Of a stretch of DNA of 64,000 nucleotides, positions 41,962-55,144 are shown piece after piece. Positions within the stretch are counted from its first letter, which is position 1. Each line of letters begins with the position of its first letter. The notes beneath the pieces were generated by a model. The model searched no databases. It saw only the letters and a program-made list of their open reading frames with translations, and was not told the DNA's origin. The stretch is from Triglochin maritima (lineage: Eukaryota; Streptophyta; Magnoliopsida; Alismatales; Juncaginaceae): positions 25,318,501 to 25,382,500 of the forward strand of contig OY821786.1 of assembly GCA_963682175.1 (NCBI GenBank). The letters are read 5' to 3'. Both the position numbers and the translations under genes were made by a program.

Positions 41962-44900
41962 TGTAAGACCCGCTCTCCGGTACCTTATTAAGTCTTATTC
42001 ATCCTTATGCCCGAGTTTGTGTTTTCTTGATGAATGGTGTTAGATTGTGCGATTTTATGCTTTGTTTTGGAAAAGCTTCCTTTCGGGGAAAAGTTTCCTT
42101 TTTGGGCGGGTTCGACCGTCGGGTGCGACTGCATTCGATCGACTTAATCGGTTCAATCGGGTGCAAACCTTGGGTGTGGATTCGTTTATTTGTTGGTTGA
42201 GGCGTGTTTGGCTGGTGGAGAGTTGTGTGATTAGGGTTGCCACATCAGCAAAGGAGAATCTTGCAATATTTGATTTGGATGCATTAAGGAAAGTCTGAAT
42301 TGGCCATCAAAGCCAATAATTCCTTGCCTTGTTGGTGGTTGCTTCTTATTAACTTGCACCAAAGGAACCCTAACCAGCCGTCCCATACCTCCCCTCCCTT
42401 GTCTTCTCCACGCCATCCACCTCAGACCACCTCCACCTCCCTCTCCGGCGAGCTACTGGACTGATATCCGGCAAGATTGGTAGAGCAAACTAGTGGGCAT
42501 CAATTGTGCGGCTAGAAGAGTAGTGGTGATTTCCGGCTAAGCTCAGTCTCTTCCTTGCTGCTCAGGTATGCCTCTAGCCTTTAGAATAGGATGTAGTGGT
42601 AGGATTGGGTGGAGTTTTGGTCCAGCATCAAGGCCTGGTCGGGTTGGAGAGCTGGGTGTGGATCATTTCAGGGTGCAACTCGGGTAAGCCTTGGTGTAGC
42701 TTAGGAATTCGTTCCTGGCTGAGCATGTCTGATCTTTGTATAACTCCTACCCCACGTACCTGGTGGTTCTCTGATCGTAAATCAGAAGGGAGGAGGCGGG
42801 GCAAAGGAAGGCTCCTTAGGAAGGGTTGTTGCACGAGTTTCGCGTGATGTGCAACCCTACCTACTTGATTGGTTGATGAGGTTTTGTAGGTCCAATTGCT
42901 ATGTGTTCATGCGGTATTTTAATCTCATCATTGGCTGTATTATTGTTTCATAATTTCACTTATTGACACGTTCCATTACTGGTTATGTTTATGCATAAGC
43001 TCCATGAATTATTATGGATTTTTAGACCTCATGTTAAAGCATGATACACCAGAAACAGTCATGATATTCATGCATGATGTGACGAGTTGCAAGGTTCATA
43101 AGCTAATTACTGATTATAGGACAAGTTCTTATCTAGAAACCATTAATTATATTTTCATAACCTCTGATTTAGTACCAAGATCTACATTAAGGATGCATGT
43201 ACGTTCTGGAATGCTAGTGTTCTTGTTACGTAAGTCCTTAGTGGTTCTTTGTGCCGTTTATTGCTGTTGCCTATATTTCATTATCATGATCATGCATGTA
43301 TGGACTGATATAGATGTTATTTCGTGCACATATAGGTCCTGATCATGTTCTGAAATTCCACTTTCTATAGCATACATGTTCTGAAAATGATGGCGCATAA
43401 ATTAGTAATTCGGGTCTGACCATGCACCATGTTCGTTCTGATTTGTGATAACATTTCATCCTTGTGTATTAAGTGATTGTCCATGTTATGTTCCTGATTT
43501 TATCCTCATGATCACGCACCTCTTAGTAGATCAGTTAAACTTAGTTTCTATGATTGTTTATGGATTTTGAGAGCAATTAATCATGCATCCTGTAGTGAAA
43601 GATTTCAGATATATCGTTCCCATGTTTTGTAGTCGATTTTAGACAATATGTTCATGCCCTAGTACATTGTTATATGCTGAAAAGTACTATCATGGTTTAC
43701 TGATTTTATATCACTTAAGTCTGCGTCACGTAGAGAGTATTTCAGAACATCCTTCATGTGTGGATTGCTGGTTTAAGTCATATGCTCATGCTGATTTATG
43801 ACTAAGTTAGGACTTGCATTCCATGACCCATTCCTGATTTCAGGATACGTTTCTATGCATGACTTAATGTTCATAATAAAAATTAAGTGACGGGATATTG
43901 TTCTGATTTTGAATCATGTGTCATGCCTTATTTCACGGCTATATCCTGGATTACCTCCCACGACTTATTCCTGATTTTCAGAGCACATATCTTTGCATTA
44001 TCTTGTTATTGCGAGTTATCGGTCAGCCCGTTTCCGATCTAGCAGTAAATATGATAGACTCCTTTTTGTGTTTTTTTATTTCCTATCTCGTGGTTGCTAA
44101 GGGGATGGAGGTTCATGCAGCATTAGGAAGTTAGGATCAGGAAGGTTCAAGGTTAGACATCACCAATTGCATGTTATAACCATTCACACACTTTGTTTCC
44201 TGTTTCTTTACTTGATCCGAATTTACTAGCTGATTGGTGTTCATCTTGCATGCTTTATTTTGGTGGCCATATATATTATGGAATGCTTATCACATGCCTT
44301 TATTTCCGGATTTTTGTGCTTGTTGAATTTAGGAAACAACCATGATTCTTGTTGTTGAAATTGGTGTGGTTTGGCTGGATTAAAATTCTGTTTTGCTTAG
44401 AGCTTGAGGGAGATATTGCATGTTCTCCTTTGAACTCATTCTGAATAATTTAGTTGCACTAGACTATAGAGTAGTTGCATTGCATCTAATCTGATGGAGT
44501 AATTCTGGGCACGTTCTGTTTTCTGTGCCGACGGGCCACGGGTGGGTCCTCTAGCTTCAGAGGCCACTCGGTTAAGACCCCTATGGGGGGCCAGGCCTAA
44601 GATAAGTCCTGGGCATGCGCGCTGCCATTCTGTCTCAGGGTAGGTGTTGCTCAGTTCGCGATGACACAATGTAGGTTTATTTTCCGCGGATTGGGACGCT
44701 TATCCGGCGCACCGCTTTGTGCCGAGCGGTGGGTCACTGACGAGTGACCGCCTCTGACCAGCGAGGCTGGTGTTCTGGTTCCTATGGAGGAACGATTCGG
44801 GTGCGCCCGACCGGCACGGCTTGTGTAGTCGTAGCCTTCTGTTGCATTTGATGCTTTCTGTTCTGTTCTGTTTCTGATGCCTGCCTTATTTAATTTCATG

Positions 44901-45315
44901 CTACCTTTCATTTATTGCATTGGCGGGGGCATACTGGGTTTTCTTAATTGAAAACTCACGCATTGTTAAATGCGGTGCTTGCAGGTACTTAGGTTCCACA
45001 GGGCAGACTGGACGAGTTCCGAAGATTCTGTACACGAGGGACGCGTCGACCAGATTCCCAGTTATCTTTGCTTTCGCATATTTCCCTATGTATTTCCTTT
45101 TTGATACTCGTTGTGTTGTAATAAGACTTTTATTATTATGATTATTCTATTATTCCTATTATGTTTTATGTCAGTCCATTTGTGTATGATCTCTTTCACC
45201 TTGTCGAGTCGATTCGGTTTGTCTTTTGTAACCCCTTCGGTCGTCGCGGAGGTCTCTGATCGCGACACTAGTTTCCTTTCCCAGTGTGCGTACCCGCGAG
45301 ATCAGGGGCGTTACA
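41962..45315 (+). repeat. 5' LTR of element G (3354 bp)
   Basis: Starts TGTAAGACCCGC and ends GGCGTTACA. No protein domain. Features: a leader-like segment 'ctcaggtatgcctctagcc' with a possible splice donor after 42565; a GC-rich island at about 44520-44830; a possible splice acceptor 'gtgcttgcag' ending at 44984. Small frames here also exist in the other LTR only because the LTRs are near-identical. Confidence 0.9.
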
Positions 45316-45318
45316 ACT

Positions 45319-45330
45319 TGGTATCAGAGC
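45319..45330 (+). promoter_or_regulatory. Primer binding site (tRNA-iMet) of element G
   Basis: TGGTATCAGAGC matches the complement of the 3' end of plant initiator tRNA-Met, 3 bp after the LTR end. The next bases (AGG) suggest one C has been lost from the longer match. Confidence 0.88.
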
Positions 45331-47729
45331 AGGTCGGTCGCTAAAGTGTACAGAATCTAAAGACTCTCCAGTGGGGCATCTTGCCCAAACCCTGTCGGTA
45401 ATTTCTTATCTTTTATAATTTCTTTCTGATAGTGATAGATCCCATTTGCATTGGCTAAAATGGCTTATTGTGGATTGTCTCGTATACTTAGAGAACGAAC
45501 CACCCAACCCTATCTGTCCTTATCAGTTCCCTCACCTCCTCCTACGTTTTGGTGCTGAGATCTCCAACAAGCCCCACCGATCAAACAAGCAAAAAGTGCA
45601 AGTGCAAGAGATGACTAGCTAGCAAGCATGGGAGGCGGCTGTAGCTGAATTCCAGCAAACTCTGGGATCCTCCTCAATCAGTTTCAGGTATGCTCCTACT
45701 CCTTTAGCATAATAGGATGTAGAGTGGGGGTCCGACGAAGTTTAGTCCAGCACCATTGTGTTTTCCGATCTGAGGCTTGGTATGCACTAGTGGAAATTCC
45801 ACCGATTGTGTGGACTGTGGTGCACCATCCGAATTTCAGAGGTGGCTAAGCACCTCCAACTCTACTATGACTTGGGCCTCCGTCTTCCTTGGTGGTTTGC
45901 TGGAGAAACCAGAAGAAGTGGGCTCGATCGTGGAGAGCTAGTTGGGGAAGGGGTTTTGCTTTCATGTTGAGTGATGTGTTAATAACCTTATGGTGTATAA
46001 TCTTGTGATCTTTTAGTTTTATGTTCATGCATGATATTGCGATCAAGTCCGGGTTTTCTCGCATGATATGCTTACTGATGTTAGATGTCATAATCACATG
46101 TTATTTTTATTTTTTTTGATTTGGATCAGGCGTCATGACATGTTTTTGATTCAAATCTACTTTCTATGGTGATCTGATTTTATGTACAAGGAATGTTGCA
46201 TGTATCGACTTTAATGTTGCTATGAGTTTCTCATGTCTTATCTTATCCCCACCATGTTCAGTTTATGTGTATGATATGATTCCATAAACCTTCTCTTTTG
46301 TGACTTGTTATGCTCTCACATGAAACTATATCAGAATTTATGAATTACGCCATTCATCCTATGCTGTCTAGTTTTGTGCAAATCTTATGCATGTGGAATT
46401 ATGTTGATCATGAATATGCTCAGACCTCTGATTTCTAGATATATGCTTTCCATGTTAGATTACTGATAAATTTATATATTAATTCATGTTTATATGATCT
46501 CGTGCCATGTTCTGAATCGCTATCTTCTAATGCATGTACGTTTTGAAATTTTGATGGGTGCAATCAGTTGGATTATAGGTGTTGTTGTGGTGACTTGTTA
46601 TTTGAGTTGATTTCATTCCAGTCGTAAGCATAACACATTCATGATCTGATTTTGCATAGCTTCTCTGATGTTATCGTAATGCTTCCTTTTAGAATAAAAT
46701 ATGTACTCATCCATGACATATGCAAACCCATTCATGCATGCATGCATATCACTTGTGTTGTCATGATTCCATCGTGGGAGCTTATATTATTCATATAATC
46801 TCAATCTTAGTATGTTTAATATATAGTGAAACTAATGCAAATTTCAGGTGTTTATATGCGATTAGAGGTTGCGTTTACAGCCTCGATGTCTTGCATGATG
46901 AGCCCTGAAATCAGTCACATTACAGTCTTATGTATCTCCTAATTATACTTAGATTTATGCATGAATGAATTCTAAACCCATGGATGCATTACTATAGATT
47001 GAAGTAAATGTTGTATATCATCTCATCATGACCCATGGCTCCCACAGGTTGCATGTTTGTTTGCCATGATCTACGATTATTTCATGTGATTTACCTAATT
47101 TATTATAATTGTTGTTGTTTCTGTTATGTGTATGATGACGTGAGGGCATGCCGTGCATGAAAGTGAGTCATTGTTGTGATATTATGACTATGATTTCACG
47201 ATTTATTGGCTGTCTAGGTACATCATGCCCATGTATATTTATCCATCGAGATCTTATTATGATTACACATCTTAATTGCTGTCCTCATACACCATGTGCA
47301 TGTCGATATATATCTTGTGCATGAGTATTGTTTATCGAGCTCTTGTCATTGATTCCAGGTTTATTTGTTATTCTCATACACCTTGTGCATATGGATATAA
47401 ATATATTATATTTTCATGTATTTTTAGTGGCTATATTTTATGTGGCCTTCTTAATTAGTTTCTTGTCAATAGACATTATGATCATGTTGATTAGCTTGAG
47501 GGTGTTAGTTCATACGCATATAGGTTGTTAGTTGTGAGATTCACGTGATTGGTTCATGATTTGTTCTCAGAATCTTTGGCTGTTATGGCACATGTATTTC
47601 ATCATCTTGTAACTTTTGTTACCGTTGTTTGAGTGTGGCGATGATGTGGGGATATTGTATCCCAAGTTTTTGGTTCGGAGTTAGGGATAGCAAATTTCGA
47701 GGACGAAATTTTGTTTAAGGGGTGTAGGT
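45331..47729 (+). other. Element G internal region, non-coding
   Basis: AT-rich, no gag or pol motif in any frame. The stretch 45680-46100 is related to 42560-42960 of the LTR ('caggtatgc', 'aataggatgtag', 'ttagtccagca', then 'tggctaagca' against 'tggctgagca'). The end holds 'ttcgaggacgaaatttt' and the polypurine tract AAGGGGTGTAGGT (47717-47729). Confidence 0.8.
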
Positions 47730-50700
47730 TGTAAGACCCGCTCTCCGGTACCTTATTAAGTCTTATTCATCCTTATGCCCGAGTTTGTGTTTTCTTGATG
47801 AATGGTGTTAGATTGTGCGATTTTATGCTTTGTTTTGGAAAAGCTTCCTTTCGGGGAAAAGTTTCCTTTTTGGGCGGGTTCGACCGTCGGGTGCGACTGC
47901 ATTCGATCGACTTAATCGGTTCAATCGGGTGCAAACCTTGGGTGTGGATTCGTTTATTTGTTGGTTGAGGCGTGTTTGGCTGGTGGAGAGTTGTGTGATT
48001 AGGGTTGCCACATCAGCAAAGGAGAATCTTGCAATATTTGATTTGGATGCTTTAAGGAAAGTCTGAATTGGCCATCAAAGCCAATAATTCCTTGCCTTGT
48101 TGGTGGTTGCTTCTTATTAACTTGCACCAAAGGAACCCTAACCAGCCATCCCATACCTCCCCTCCCTTGTCTTCTCCACGCCATCCACCTCAGACCACCT
48201 CCACCTCCCTCTCCGGCGAGCTACTGGACTGATCTCCGGCAAGATTGGTAGAGCAAACTAGTTGGCATCAATTGTGCGGCTAGAAGAGTAGTGGTGATTT
48301 CCGGCTAAGCTCAGTCTCTTCCTTGCTGCTCAGGTATGCCTCTAGCCTTTAGAATAGGATGTAGTGGTAGGATTGGGTGGAGTTTTGGTCCAGCATCAAG
48401 GCCTGGTCGGGTTGGAGAGCTGGGTGTGGATCATTTCAGGGTGCAACTCGGGTAAGCCTTGGTGTAGCTTAGGAATTCGTTCCTGGCTGAGCATGTCTGA
48501 TCTTTGCATGACTCCTACCCCACGTACCTGGTGGTTCTCTGATCGTAAATCAGAAGGGAGGAGGTGGGGCAAAGGAAGGCTCCTTAGGAAGGGTTGTTGC
48601 ACGAGTTTCGCGTGATGTGCAACCCTACCTACTTGATTGGTTGATGAGGTTTTGTAGGTCCGATTGCTATGTGTTCATGCGGTATTTTAATCTCATCATT
48701 GGCTGTATTATTGTTTCATAATTTCACTTATTGACACGTTCCATTACTGGTTATGTTTATGCATAAGCTCCATGAATTATTATGGATTTTTAGACCTCAT
48801 GTTAAAGCTTGATACACCAGAAACAGTCCTGATATTCATGCATGATGTGACGAGTTGCAAGGTTCATAAGCTAATTACTGATTATAGGACAAGTTCTTAT
48901 CTAGAAACCATTAATTATATTTTCATAACCTCTGATTTAGTACCAAGATCTACATTAAGGATGCATGTACGTTCTGGAATGCTAGTGTTCTTGTTACGTA
49001 AGTCCTTAGTGGTTCTTTGTGCCGTTTATTGCTGTTGCCTATATTTCATTATCATGATCATGCATGTATGGACTGATATAGATGTTATTTCGTGCACATA
49101 TAGGTCCTGATCATGTTCTGAAATTCCACTTTCTATAGCATACATGTTCTGAAAATGATGGCGCATAAATTAGTAATTCGGGTCTGACCATGCACCATGT
49201 TCGTTCTGATTTGTGATATCATTTCATCCTTGTGTATTAAGTGATTGTCCATGTTATGTTCCTGATTTTATCCTCATGATCACGCACCTCTTAGTAGATC
49301 AGTTAAACTTAGTTTCTATGATTGTTTATGGATTTTGAGAGCAATTAATCATGCATCCTGTAGTGAAAGATTTCAGATATATCGTTCCCATGTTTTGTAG
49401 TCGATTTTAGACAATATGTTCATGCCCTAGTACATTGTTATATGCTGAAAAGTACTATCATGGTTTACTGATTTTATATCACTTAAGTCTGCTTCACGTA
49501 GAGAGTATTTCAGAACATCCTTCATGTGTGGATTGCTGGTTTAAGTCATATGCTCATGCTGATTTATGACTAAGTTAGGACTTGCATTCCATGACCCATT
49601 CCTGATTTCAGGATACGTTTCTATGCATGACTTAATGTTCATAATAAAAATTAAGTGACGGGATATTGTTCTGATTTTGAATCATGTGTCATGCCTTATT
49701 TCACGGCTATATCCTGGATTAGCTCCCACGACTTATTCCTGATTTTCAGGGCACATATCTTTGCATTATCTTGTTATTGCGAGTTATCGGTCAGCCCGTT
49801 TCCGATCTAGCAGTAAATATGATAGACTCCTTTTTGTGTTTTTTTATTTCCTATCTCGTGGTTGCTAAGGGGATGGAGGTTCATGCAGCATTAGGAAGTT
49901 AGGATCAGGAAGGTTCAAGGTTAGACATCACCAATTGCATGTTATAACCATTCACACACTTTGTTTCCTGTTTCTTTACTTGATCCGAATTTACTAGCTG
50001 ATTGGTGTTCATCTTGCATGCTTTATTTTGGTGGCCATATATATTATGGAATGCTTATCACATGCCTTTATATCCGGATTTTTGTGCTTGTTGAATTTAG
50101 GAAACAACCATGATTCTTGTTGTTGAAATTGGTGTGGTTTGGCTGGATTAAAATTCTGTTTTGCTTAGAGCTTGAGGGAGATATTGCATGTTCTCCTTTG
50201 AACTCATTCTGAATAATTTAGTTGCACTAGACTATAGAGTAGTTGCATTGCATCTAATCTGATGGAGTAATTCTGGGCACGTTCTGTTTTCTGGGCCGAC
50301 GGGCCACGGGTGGGTCCTCTAGCTTCAGAGGCCACTCGGTTAAGACCCCTATGGGGGGCCAGGCCTAAGATAAGTCCTGGGCATGCGCGCTGCCATTCTG
50401 TCTCAGGGTAGGTGTTCCTCAGTTCGCGATGACACCATGTAGGTTTATTTTCCGCGGATTGGGACGCTTATCCGGCGCACTGCTTTGTGCCGAGCGGTGG
50501 GTCACTGACGAGTGACCGCCTCTGACCAGCGAGGCTGGTGTTCTGGTTCCTATGGAGGAACGATTCGGGTGCGCCCGACCGGCACGGCTTGTGTAGTCGT
50601 AGCCTTCTGTTGCATTTGATGCTTTCTGTTCTGTTCTGTTTCTGATGCCTTCCTTATTAAATTTCATGCTACCTTTCATTTATTACATTGGCGGGGGCAT

Positions 50701-51083
50701 ACTGGGTTTTCTTAATTGAAAACTCACGCATTGTTAAATGCGGTGCTTGCAGGTACTTAGGTTCCACAGGGTAGACTGGACGAGTTCCGAAGATTCTGTA
50801 CACGAGGGACGCGTCGACCAGATTCCCAGTTAATTTTGCTTCCGCATATTTCCCTATGTATTTCCTTTTTGATACTCGATGTGTTGTAATAAGACTTTTA
50901 TTGTTATGATTATTCTATTATTCCTATTATGTTTTATGTCAGTCCATTTGTGTATGATCTCTTTCACCTTGTCGAGTCGATTCGGTTTGTCTTTTGTAAC
51001 CCCTTCGGTCGTCGCGGAGGTCTCTTATCGCGACACTAGTTTCCTTTCCCAGTGTGCGTACCCGCGAGATCAGGGGCGTTACA
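47730..51083 (+). repeat. Second LTR of element G (3354 bp)
   Basis: Same ends and same length as the first LTR. I noted about 25-30 substitutions and no net length change, under 1% divergence, so this is one of the youngest insertions here. Confidence 0.92.
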
Positions 51084-51144
51084 ACTTGGTATCAGAGCAG
51101 GTCGGTCTCTAAAGTGTACAGAATCTAAAGACTCTCCAGTGGGG
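51084..51144 (+). repeat. Stub of a further internal copy of element G
   Basis: Matches 45316-45376 with a single visible change, including a second primer site (TGGTATCAGAGC at 51087-51098). It stops at the joint with element H. Confidence 0.9.
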
Positions 51145-52528
51145 AAATATTTTGTCGATCAATGGACGCGGTAATCCTACGGGCCGACTCTATATAGATA
51201 ATCAGTCCACACCTAGCCTAATAAACCATTCGTGCAAGTTAAATAAGGAATTAAGTGAAAGACATGGACAACCTCAACATCCTCTAGTGAGACAAAGTGT
51301 AAGGTCCATTAAGGTTCTTATTTGCATTACCATTTTTTTCTTTTTGTTTCTTTTCTTATTTTTTTTCTTCTTTTCATTTTATTAGTTGGAGTTTCATTCT
51401 CCCAGGGTCAAGTTTTGTGCATCATTGCCTATGAGGAATTACACTATCACGTACACCTTTCCCCAAATCTCCACATAGGGCAATCCCTACCACTCGTATA
51501 ACGGAATTTCGGTCGGCGCAACGCAAGTCAGATGACTCGAACGCACCAGTCACGAAGTCCCCTCAGACCTACTTTCCCAAGTGATTGGAGCCGCGCGAGA
51601 AGAGAGAACACCTACTCACTTATTTCTTATCTACACATGAACTAAAACCCCTACACTTAATGTCTCACAACAAGATTTAAAGGGTCCTTGACTACAACAA
51701 ACTTCCCTAAATTAATAGACACAAATTATTGACTCACTAGGTTCAGGGTGGATTTATTTAAATGTTTGAGTACTGAAACCCAATGATTACTCGCCCCCCG
51801 AGGGAAAACTGGGGTGCATCCTAGTGACTCGATAAGTCCTAAAGCCACTGTACTAGATATCCTAATGCATCAAGTTCAAGACAATTTTGGGAGTTTTCTT
51901 TTTACTTTACCTCTCAACGGTTTTGCACATGCTAAACACACGCAAAACCCACAAAACATTTTCTTTCACAAACACATGAAGATTTTGAAAGAAATGTGAA
52001 TTTTTTTAAAGCACTAGGCAAGCAAAATAAGACAAGTCACCCCAGGATCATGACAAGCAGATATATCGATATTAAATACAACACACTAACATGACCCTAA
52101 CAATGCACACAAAAGAAAATAAAATCAAAAGAAAAAGACTTGACTATGTACACACATAAAACACCCCTCTCCACCTACTTCATGCATTGTCCTTAATGAA
52201 TGGGAGCATGATACTACATGAATTTATGCATTAAAAAGGAATGATCTCACCAATATGAAGCGCAAAAGGAAGTTCAAGGTTATGTTGATGGAGAAAAACC
52301 CGAATTCCCTCAAAACCTGTGAGATGCTTAAGAAGGGATACAAATACGTGAAAGAAATGGGGCCAAAATACACAAGGGTTGGGGCCCACAACAATCAATG
52401 CTCGCTCATGGAGTCTTTTATTGTACTTTTTTTTTCTTTTTTTTCTTTTTTTTGAATATAACTATGTACAAACATAAGTTATCATCTTCATTTGTCAAAA
52501 GACATCAAATGGGAACCTTAAAAGTGGG
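51145..52528 (-). other. Element H 3' non-coding block, truncated
   Basis: No gene. Aligns by eye with C, D, F and I. The A/G-rich tract (minus-strand sense) is at about 51325-51385. Confidence 0.8.
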
Positions 52529-54037
52529 TCAATGCACTTGGAAAGGGAACATGACACCACGCGTGGCCAGAATACTCATGTTTGGGCCCCCTCACAAAGA
52601 GCACAAGATGAAAAGAGATGTTCATGAAATAAACGCAAAGGTGTCTCATTCAAAGGGTCAAACTGAAAGAGCTTGAGCCTCTCAAGAGTTTGGGAAATAA
52701 GGGGCAACGGAAGAAGAGGTTCTCCCGTTGTAGTACTGAAGTTATTATCGTCAATCCAAACTCTCCAACCAACAGGCTAGTGCGTCAGAACGAGGTCAAG
52801 AACCTCGTTAGGCATGTCCGACTCACCAGGCGAACAAAAAGTGGGTGTCATACCCAAAGTATCCTCCAAGGAACTCCTAATACCCTCATTAGCAATGTAG
52901 TTGTTTGATGTGCCATCATTTGCAAGATGATCAAGAACGTAGTGGGAGACAAACTCTCATCTGGTTGTTTGAAATTGAAGGTACTAGGGAGCTCTTGCTC
53001 CACCAGAGGTGAGTCCTTAATTGGCACAACATGAAGATCATGTGGCTCAAGGGCCACGGGACAAAAGGATAAGGCACAATCCTGTGCCGACTCATAATGA
53101 AATTGGTCCATGTTTTTCTCAATTGTAATCGAATCCTCCACCAAGTGATCGTGAATTGAAACCCCAAGTCCCTCAGACTGACTAGGAGTTTGACTTTGAA
53201 AGATTGTGCTTTGAATTTGTGGATGTGGTGGTGATTCAATATCAGAAGAGAAATCCTCATGTTGACAAGAAAGGTGACCCTCCTCACGTTCACGGAATTG
53301 TTGTGTCATTTGACTCACTTGCATTTTTATAGTTTGCAAGGAATTCAAGTTGGACTTCAATAAAGTTTGAGTGGTTTCCATGAATGTTTGGAGGGTTTGT
53401 TTTATGGAATCAAGTTTGGGGTCAACAGTGAGGTTCATGTTAGAATTTGGGAAATTTTGGGGTTGGGTGTTGATGGGCTGAGAATGAGGCCAACGATTTG
53501 GAGTAGGGTGTTGGTAGAATTCTGGGTATTCGGGAAGAGGATACTGGGGTGAAAAGATGTATAAGAATTTGAATAAGAATTGTCTCCCCACGAATCCATC
53601 CCTCTCGGGTTGTACGTGGATGCGTAATGGTCATATTGAGCAGTTTGGGAAATGGTATGCTCATACTCAGGCTCTGGAGGAACATAAGGACATGCCCCGA
53701 TAACATGACCACTCAACCCACAACAGTCGCACGGTACAGCTATTGGAGCCACCGGTGCACCCATGTCGTCTACCACATGGATGAAAGAGGCCAAAGTTTG
53801 TTGTAATGTCTCAGTTTGTTGACCAACATATGATCCGACATAACTAGATGGTGGTCTAGCTGTCGTTGCCTCTCTCATATTATCCCAATATGAAGATTGC
53901 TCAGCCACACAATTAAGATTGTTCCAACCATACGGGGTGTTAGTCTGAGGCACCCCAGATTGCATGGGTCCGGAATACCAAGGAGAATTGTCCTGGTCCC
54001 AACATTGATATGGATGGTTGCCCATGTAACCATCCAT
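52529..54037 (-). pseudogene. Gag-like zinc-knuckle protein of element H (two frameshifts)
   Basis: MDGYMGNHPYQCWDQDNSP at the start; an intact knuckle CDCCGLSGHVIGAC at about residues 108-121; then the Pro/Tyr-rich segment, a frameshift near 53570-53590, the helical segment KQTLQTFMETTQTLLKSN to VSQMTQQFREREEGHLS, and a second shift near 52930 before the C-terminal block. The total is 1509 bp against 1512 in D and F. Internal stops are few, making this the copy with the best reading frame over its first 200 and middle 220 codons. Confidence 0.86.
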
Positions 54038-55121
54038 CTCAACAAAAAACTCTCGAGTCGAACACTCTCACTACCATGAGGCTAAGCTCGCAAAAAGTGC
54101 TCGACTCAACCCTAAAACGCTACCAAAGAGTGTAAAGGGGAGGAGACTAGAACGTAGAAGTAGGTGAGAAGAAGATGACACAGAGGAGAAGAGAAGAATC
54201 CCTAGAAACTAGCCTGGATAGTGGGAGAGGGTAGAAGCCTAATCTAGCAAACACGACTCAAACAATGTAAGGCAATGAGTCCTTAGGCTAGACGACGCCT
54301 AACTTCGAGATCACTAGTCTCGACATGCCTCACCTCCCTACAACGAAGACTACAATGCCCAGTATGTGATACCAGATCCGGAGATCCAGTACCTCCTACT
54401 ATCGACAAGGTAGGCAACGCCGATCAGGCCATGACGGTCTCAACTAGATCACTCTCCTAGTGCGTCCAAAATCCTTAGGGCCAATGTCTACATGCTTGTA
54501 GAATTAAGGCTTTCTTAAGAGTGATTTTTGGGGCCAAGGAAAGGGTGATGAAAACCCCCACCTTATCTTTTATGGGACAACCCCTCCTTAGTAGCGTTTT
54601 GATCTTCAATCTAGCAATCAACACTCCAATCAAACGCTCTTGTCCCGATGCACCTTACTAACTAATGCATGATCGAAACATGCATGAATGAGAGATTTGG
54701 GTGCACGTACCTCACGCCAGCAATCAACAACAAAAATGTAAAGCAAAGAAAAGACAAATGCCTGCACAGTCTACAAATGATGTATGACCTAGACGGCAAG
54801 AAGTCTAATCTTTTGCTTTGAGTTTTATGGTCCAAGTTAATTAAAGGGGATTGATTTTTAATCTGAGAGCAAACTAAAAGTCACAACATGCAAGATGGAA
54901 CTCCCAGATAAGTATAATGAAATAAGAAACCACCAGAATAAAATTGGGAGAAATTGAAGCTCACCATACTGCTGATTGGCGGTCCTTTTTGTTCAATTGT
55001 TCCCCCAGTTTCTCCAGTAGCCTCCCCTTTCTTCTTCCAACTCCTGAAACAAACCAAAACTAAAAAAGGAAAAAATTAAAACCACTCGAATCGTCCAAAC
55101 CAAAGTCTGGACAAAGCACCT
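54038..55121 (-). other. Element H untranslated leader
   Basis: No gene. Same landmarks as the leader of D. The GCTGATTGGCGGTCC dyad lies at about 54970-54985, and a G/A-rich stretch (C/T in leader sense would be on the minus strand) lies near 54140-54200. Confidence 0.75.
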
Positions 55122-55138
55122 CCCCGGCAACGGCACCA
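55122..55138 (-). promoter_or_regulatory. Primer binding site (tRNA-Asp) of element H, one change
   Basis: The minus strand reads TGGTGCCGTTGCCGGGG, one mismatch to the tRNA-Asp complement, 6 bp inside the LTR end. Confidence 0.88.
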
Positions 55139-55144
55139 AAAACT

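Larger units (their letters stand above)
41962..51144 (+). mobile_element. Element G: LARD-like element, LTR-internal-LTR-partial internal
   Basis: Two LTRs of exactly 3354 bp enclose a 2.4-kb internal region without coding domains. After the second LTR the first 61 bp of the internal region appear again (51084-51144), then element H begins. The repeat period is 5768 bp. The tRNA-iMet primer site and the 'ttcgaggacgaaatttt' stretch before the 3' LTR resemble Tekay/Del chromoviruses, which suggests such a helper; orientation follows from primer site and polypurine tract. Confidence 0.88.

Noticed and set aside
42047..42298. 83-codon frame near the start of both G LTRs
   Set aside because: Same reason: LTR duplication explains the identity; no domain, and it overlaps an opposite-strand frame of similar length.
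43004..43342. 112-codon frame (MNYYGFLDLML...) present in both G LTRs at 43004 and 48772
   Set aside because: The two LTRs are near-identical copies, so its conservation is not independent evidence. The few differences that fall in it change amino acids, and no motif is seen.
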